From contig NZ_PDWT01000001.1 of NCBI RefSeq assembly GCF_010093345.1, forward strand, positions 1,240,001-1,304,000: DNA of 64,000 nt. The letters run 5' to 3'. The stretch comes from Pseudoxanthomonas yeongjuensis. Its GTDB lineage: Bacteria; Pseudomonadota; Gammaproteobacteria; Xanthomonadales; Xanthomonadaceae. Below, piece after piece: positions 60,766-64,000 of the stretch. The notes under the pieces were generated by a model. It was not told the DNA's origin. It ran no database searches and was given only the letters and a program-made list of their open reading frames with translations. The position numbers were made by a program, and so were the translations under genes. Position 1 is the stretch's first letter; every line of letters starts with the position of its first letter.

Positions 60766-62194
60766 GCCAGCCGTCCGGCACATCCTGGCCGTAGTAGCCG
60801 CCGCCGCGCTTGAAGCGTTGCAGCCGTTCCAGTTCATCCGGGTCGGACTTGCTGTCCCAGGTCCTGATCCCGTTCTTCAGGTCGTCCGGGGTCAGCACCA
60901 GCGGCTCCCACACCGCCTCGCCCATCACGTCGTGCAGGGTGTAGGTCAGGGTCGGTTTCGCGCCGGTCATGTCGAAGCGCATCAGGCCCACGTTGACCGA
61001 ACGCGTCCAGGTGTCGCGCACGCGCACTTCCGGCGCCTGCCGGGTGTTCTTGGCCGCCGGCATCTGCGCCAATGGCGAGGAGCAGAAATCGTAGATGTCG
61101 TAGCCGCCCTCGCCCGAGCGCGGGATGCAGTTCAGTTCGCCCATGTGCGAATCGCCGGAGATGCAGACCACTCCGCCGATATCGTTGTCGCGGACGAAGT
61201 CGAAGAGTTCGGTGCGCTCGCTCAGGTACACGCCCCACGAATCGCCGCCCTTCTCGTTCTCCGCGCACGACCAGCCGCCGCCGATGGCCAGCACCTTGAA
61301 CGGCGTGCGGCTGGCCTTGAGCTCGCGCTTCAGCCATGCCTTCTGTCGCGCGCCGAGCATGGTCTTGCCGGCATCGTCGGTCTTGTCGATGGGGTCGCGG
61401 TGGTAGCGGCCGTCGAGGACGAAGAAATCCACGCCGCCGTAATGCTGCTTGAAATACACGCCGGGGTTGTCGGCCTCGCCGCTCGCGGGGTTCGCCCAGA
61501 AGTTGCGGAACACCTGCAGCGACTCGTCCTTGAACGGACTGCGGCCATCGGAATTGTTGTAGCCGAAGTCGTGGTCGTCCCAGGTGGCCAGCTGCGGCGT
61601 GGAGCGCAACAGCGGTTCAAGGCGTTCGACCACGCGGCCGCGGCCGTAGAGATCGACCAGCGCGGCGCGCTGGTCGCTGTCGGCATAGACGTTGTCGCCG
61701 AGCCACAGGAACATGTCCGGCTCCAGCGCGCGCACCGCGTTCCAGATGCGCTGGTCCGGGTCGTACTGGATGCGGCAGCAGGAGCCGAAGGCGACGCGGA
61801 AATCGGCGGCGCCGGCGGGCGCGGTCCTGGTCCGGTGCGGCAGGAACTGGTAGCGGTCGCCCTCGCCCGCATACTTGAGGCGGTACCAGTACGGCGTATC
61901 GGGCTGCAGTCCTTCCGCGCGCAGGGTCACGCAGCAATCGTCCCCGGCATTCGCAATCGCGCTGGAGCCTTGCAGCACGGTTTTGAAGTCGCGGTCGGTC
62001 GAGTACTCCAGCTTCACTTCGAACGCGCCGCTGGCGCGCACCCATACGGTGAAGTGGTTCGGCCCGGGCGATCCGATCATCGGCCCTTGCAGCGCGCGCG
62101 GATAGCCCAGCGCTTCGGCCCAGCTGCGCGGTATCGCCGAGAACAGCGCGGCCAGTCCGGAACCCTTGAGGAAAGTACGGCGGCGCAGTTTCAT
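60731..62194 (-). CDS. phoD: PhoD family alkaline phosphatase / phosphodiesterase
   Basis: The 487-residue precursor begins with a twin-arginine signal (RRRTFLKGSGLAALFSA) and has the PhoD motifs FRVAFGSCCRIQYDP, FLWLGDNVYAD, TWDDHDFGYNN, LDGRYHRDP and VCISGDSHMGEL, which hold the Fe/Ca centre. PhoD enzymes hydrolyse phosphomonoesters and diesters in the periplasm after folding and export by Tat. It lies ten bases after an inositol-monophosphatase-family gene on the same strand, in an operon with an organophosphate-type transporter. The 3' end overlaps the convergent TonB receptor by 35 bp. Confidence 0.93.
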   Translation of the reverse strand: MKLRRRTFLKGSGLAALFSAIPRSWAEALGYPRALQGPMIGSPGPNHFTVWVRASGAFEVKLEYSTDRDFKTVLQGSSAIANAGDDCCVTLRAEGLQPDTPYWYRLKYAGEGDRYQFLPHRTRTAPAGAADFRVAFGSCCRIQYDPDQRIWNAVRALEPDMFLWLGDNVYADSDQRAALVDLYGRGRVVERLEPLLRSTPQLATWDDHDFGYNNSDGRSPFKDESLQVFRNFWANPASGEADNPGVYFKQHYGGVDFFVLDGRYHRDPIDKTDDAGKTMLGARQKAWLKRELKASRTPFKVLAIGGGWSCAENEKGGDSWGVYLSERTELFDFVRDNDIGGVVCISGDSHMGELNCIPRSGEGGYDIYDFCSSPLAQMPAAKNTRQAPEVRVRDTWTRSVNVGLMRFDMTGAKPTLTYTLHDVMGEAVWEPLVLTPDDLKNGIRTWDSKSDPDELERLQRFKRGGGYYGQDVPDGWPSRPYYDGKPD

Positions 62195-62204
62195 CCTTCG
62201 ACTC

Positions 62205-63005
62205 CTATCGCAGGGCTTCGTTGAGCTTTTCGATCAGCGCGGCCTGCACCGCGCCATTCGAAACGCAGACATTCTGTCCATGCAGGTCCAGCGGCCCGCC
62301 GGTTACCGAGGTGGCAACGCCGCCCGCTTCCTTCACCAGGATGATGCCCGGCGCCATGTCCCAGGCATTGAGCGCGCGTTCCCAGTAAGCGTCCCAGCGA
62401 CCCGATGCGACCCATGCCATGTCCACCGCGCAGGCGCCGGTGCGGCGGATGCCGGCGACTTCCGCGCTCAGCAGCGCCATCTCGCGCGCGAACACCGGAT
62501 GGTCGGGTTTGCCGGCGAAGGGAATGCCGCAGGCCAGCACCGATTCGATCAATGTGGCGCGAGTGGAAACATGGATGCGCTGGCCGTTGAGCCAGCAACC
62601 CTTGCCCTGCTCGGCCACGTACATTTCCTCGATCACCGGCAGGTAGGTGACGCCGGCGACGACTTCGCCTTCGCGCGCCAGGGCGACGTTGACGCCCCAC
62701 AGCGGCGTGCCGAACAGGAAGTTGGTGGTGCCGTCCAGCGGATCGACGATCCAGGTGTTGGCGGCGTCGCTGCCGCCGAATGCGCCGCCCTCCTCGCCCA
62801 GGAAGCCATAACCCGGCTGCGCCTTGGCGAGGATGCCGCGGGTGGTGCGCTCGGCTTCCTCGTCGGCGATGGAGACCAGGTCGGCGGGGCCGCTCTTGGA
62901 GCGGACGCCGAGTTCGGACAACTGGCCGAAATGTTTCAGCAATCCGGCGCCGGCCGCTTGCGCGGCCTCGATCATCGCCAACAGGTCCCGCGAAGGTTCA
63001 AGCAC
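62205..63005 (-). CDS. Inositol-monophosphatase family protein
   Basis: The 266-residue protein has the family motifs YGFLGEEGG (metal-binding Glu), NTWIVDPLDGTTNF and WDMAPGIILVKEAGG. It differs clearly from SuhB at 8869-9693, so the genome has two members. Substrate could be inositol phosphate, histidinol phosphate or another sugar phosphate. It is flanked closely by a transporter gene (gap ten bases) and phoD (gap ten bases), which suggests breakdown of an imported or periplasmically released phosphate ester; this is inference. Confidence 0.9.
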   Translation of the reverse strand: MLEPSRDLLAMIEAAQAAGAGLLKHFGQLSELGVRSKSGPADLVSIADEEAERTTRGILAKAQPGYGFLGEEGGAFGGSDAANTWIVDPLDGTTNFLFGTPLWGVNVALAREGEVVAGVTYLPVIEEMYVAEQGKGCWLNGQRIHVSTRATLIESVLACGIPFAGKPDHPVFAREMALLSAEVAGIRRTGACAVDMAWVASGRWDAYWERALNAWDMAPGIILVKEAGGVATSVTGGPLDLHGQNVCVSNGAVQAALIEKLNEALR

Positions 63006-63015
63006 GTCGTCTTCC

Positions 63016-64000
63016 TCAGTCTCTAAGTTTGGTGCGCCACAGACTGGTGGCGAGCAGCGTGGCCAGTACCGAACAACCGATCCAGAACCAGATCACCGGG
63101 CCGAAATCGTAGCTGCGCACATCACCAATCACGGTCATGCCTTTTTCGATCAGCAGGCCCGACACCTGTTCCTGGATGCCCGCGCCGATATAGCTGAAGA
63201 TGCCGATCACGCCCATCGCCGCACCGGCGACGCGCTTGGGCGCGATATCCACCGCGAACAGTCCGCCCAGCGAAGTGACCATGCCGGTCATGCCCATGCC
63301 GAACAACAGCATGCCCGTCACCAGCACCGGCATGCTGGCCGGGCCGAAGAAGATCAGCAGCAGGCCGATCAGCTCCAGCGCGCCGAACAGCAAATTGGCC
63401 GGCGGACGCCGGCCACTGAACACTTTGTCCGACACCAACCCGAAAGCGATGGCGCCGACGATGCCGGCCAGCGTGCTGACCATCAACAGGGTGCCCGCCG
63501 CTGGTAACGAGAAACCACGCGCTTCCTGCAGGTACAGCACGCCCCAGGAATTGATCGCATAGCGGGTGACGTAGGTCAGCGCGCTGGCCAGGCACAACAC
63601 CCAGATCGCCGGGATCCTGAGGATGGAAAGCTGCAGGCCGATGACCGATTTCGCCGCGGGCTTTTCGGCTTCGCCGTAGTTGTCGTTCTTCCAGTCGTTG
63701 ACCGCCGGCAAACCCATGGTGCGCGGGCGGTCCTGGATCAGCGCGAAGCAACCGATCGCCGTGGCCACCCCGATCAGTCCCGGCCCCCAGAACCCCCAGC
63801 GCCATCCCAGCGCCGCGACCGTGCTGCCCACCACGAGGAAAGTCAGCCCTTCGCCGATCGAGTGCGCCGTGCTCCACAAGCCATAAGCGCGTCCGCGCTC
63901 GCGGTTCGAAAACCAGCTGGTCATCGCGACCACGCCGCCAGGCGCACCGAAACTCTGGAACCAGCCGTTCAGGCCCCACAGCATCACCGCCGCCCACAGC
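63016..64000 (-). CDS. MFS transporter, organophosphate:phosphate antiporter type, 5' part missing
   Basis: The visible frame covers about 328 residues of a 12-TM protein and has no stop before the right edge, where it reads LWAAVMLWGLNGWFQSFGAPGG. The TSWFSNRERGRAYGLWSTAHSIGEG loop is the conserved central motif of the OPA family (GlpT, UhpT, UhpC, PgtP: WWS-KERG...WN.AHN.GGG). The last TM ends ATSLWRTKLRD. It should exchange a phosphate ester for Pi, or sense one. The gap to the IMPase gene is ten bases, so it leads the operon with phoD. Substrate is unknown. Confidence 0.85.
   Translation of the reverse strand, partial: LWAAVMLWGLNGWFQSFGAPGGVVAMTSWFSNRERGRAYGLWSTAHSIGEGLTFLVVGSTVAALGWRWGFWGPGLIGVATAIGCFALIQDRPRTMGLPAVNDWKNDNYGEAEKPAAKSVIGLQLSILRIPAIWVLCLASALTYVTRYAINSWGVLYLQEARGFSLPAAGTLLMVSTLAGIVGAIAFGLVSDKVFSGRRPPANLLFGALELIGLLLIFFGPASMPVLVTGMLLFGMGMTGMVTSLGGLFAVDIAPKRVAGAAMGVIGIFSYIGAGIQEQVSGLLIEKGMTVIGDVRSYDFGPVIWFWIGCSVLATLLATSLWRTKLRD

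Overview
The window is GC-rich chromosomal DNA (roughly two thirds G+C by eye) from a gammaproteobacterium of the Xanthomonadaceae/Lysobacteraceae group (Lysobacter, Luteimonas, Pseudoxanthomonas, Stenotrophomonas type). The evidence is the gene order tgt-yajC-secD-secF, thrS-infC-rpmI-rplT-pheS-pheT-ihfA-merR and mutY-yggX, the divergent trmJ/suhB pair, the TonB-dependent receptors, and dense intergenic palindromes of the GTAGGAGC...GCTCCTAC kind. I see no prophage, integron, CRISPR array or rRNA operon. It is a mostly core region with accessory insertions.

Layout. 1-9 kb: alkyltransferase-like protein (cut by the left edge), YbjN-like protein, a Pit phosphate transporter with its DUF47 partner behind a candidate Pho box, a CorC-type CNNM protein with an ExoD protein, and a trmJ/PhnD-like/GGDEF-EAL operon. 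9-16 kb: suhB, then secF-secD-yajC-tgt-queA. 16-23 kb: an Lrp/AsnC regulator facing a class III aminotransferase, an exported pyrophosphatase, a large TonB receptor, upp, and a REP-associated tyrosine transposase (RAYT) between copies of its own REP sequence. 23-33 kb: an MBL hydrolase, ggt, ferredoxin, coaD, rsmD, ftsY, an AsmA-like protein, mutY, yggX, tRNA-Phe. 33-41 kb: lipocalin, lipoproteins, an acyl-CoA dehydrogenase, an HNH nuclease, dxs, a TraB/GumN-like protein, a DUF985 cupin, tRNA-Pro. 41-50 kb: the translation cluster merR-ihfA-pheT-pheS-rplT-rpmI-infC-thrS on the minus strand, ending near tRNA-Val. 50-56 kb: uvrB, a lone FimT-like pseudopilin, tRNA-Asn, alr and dadA. 56-64 kb: a PepSY / response regulator / histidine kinase operon facing a second TonB receptor, then an operon of an organophosphate-type MFS transporter (cut by the right edge), an inositol-monophosphatase-family enzyme and a Tat-exported PhoD.

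How the parts may work together. Phosphate handling recurs: Pit/DUF47, exported pyrophosphatase, PhnD-like sensor with c-di-GMP enzyme, PhoD, IMPase and an OPA-like transporter. CTGnCAT-like direct repeats with 11-bp period stand upstream of Pit/DUF47 and between the PepSY operon and its TonB receptor; a weaker set lies by the exported pyrophosphatase. Sharing by one regulon is inference. Translation genes show classical controls: a non-AUG infC start, a promoter and tandem hairpins ahead of rpmI, and what looks like a Thr-codon leader peptide plus terminator ahead of thrS.

The most striking non-coding signal is a set of more than a dozen intergenic palindrome pairs. Many share an outer GTAGGAGC or GTGGGAG arm while the inner stem differs and remains self-complementary.
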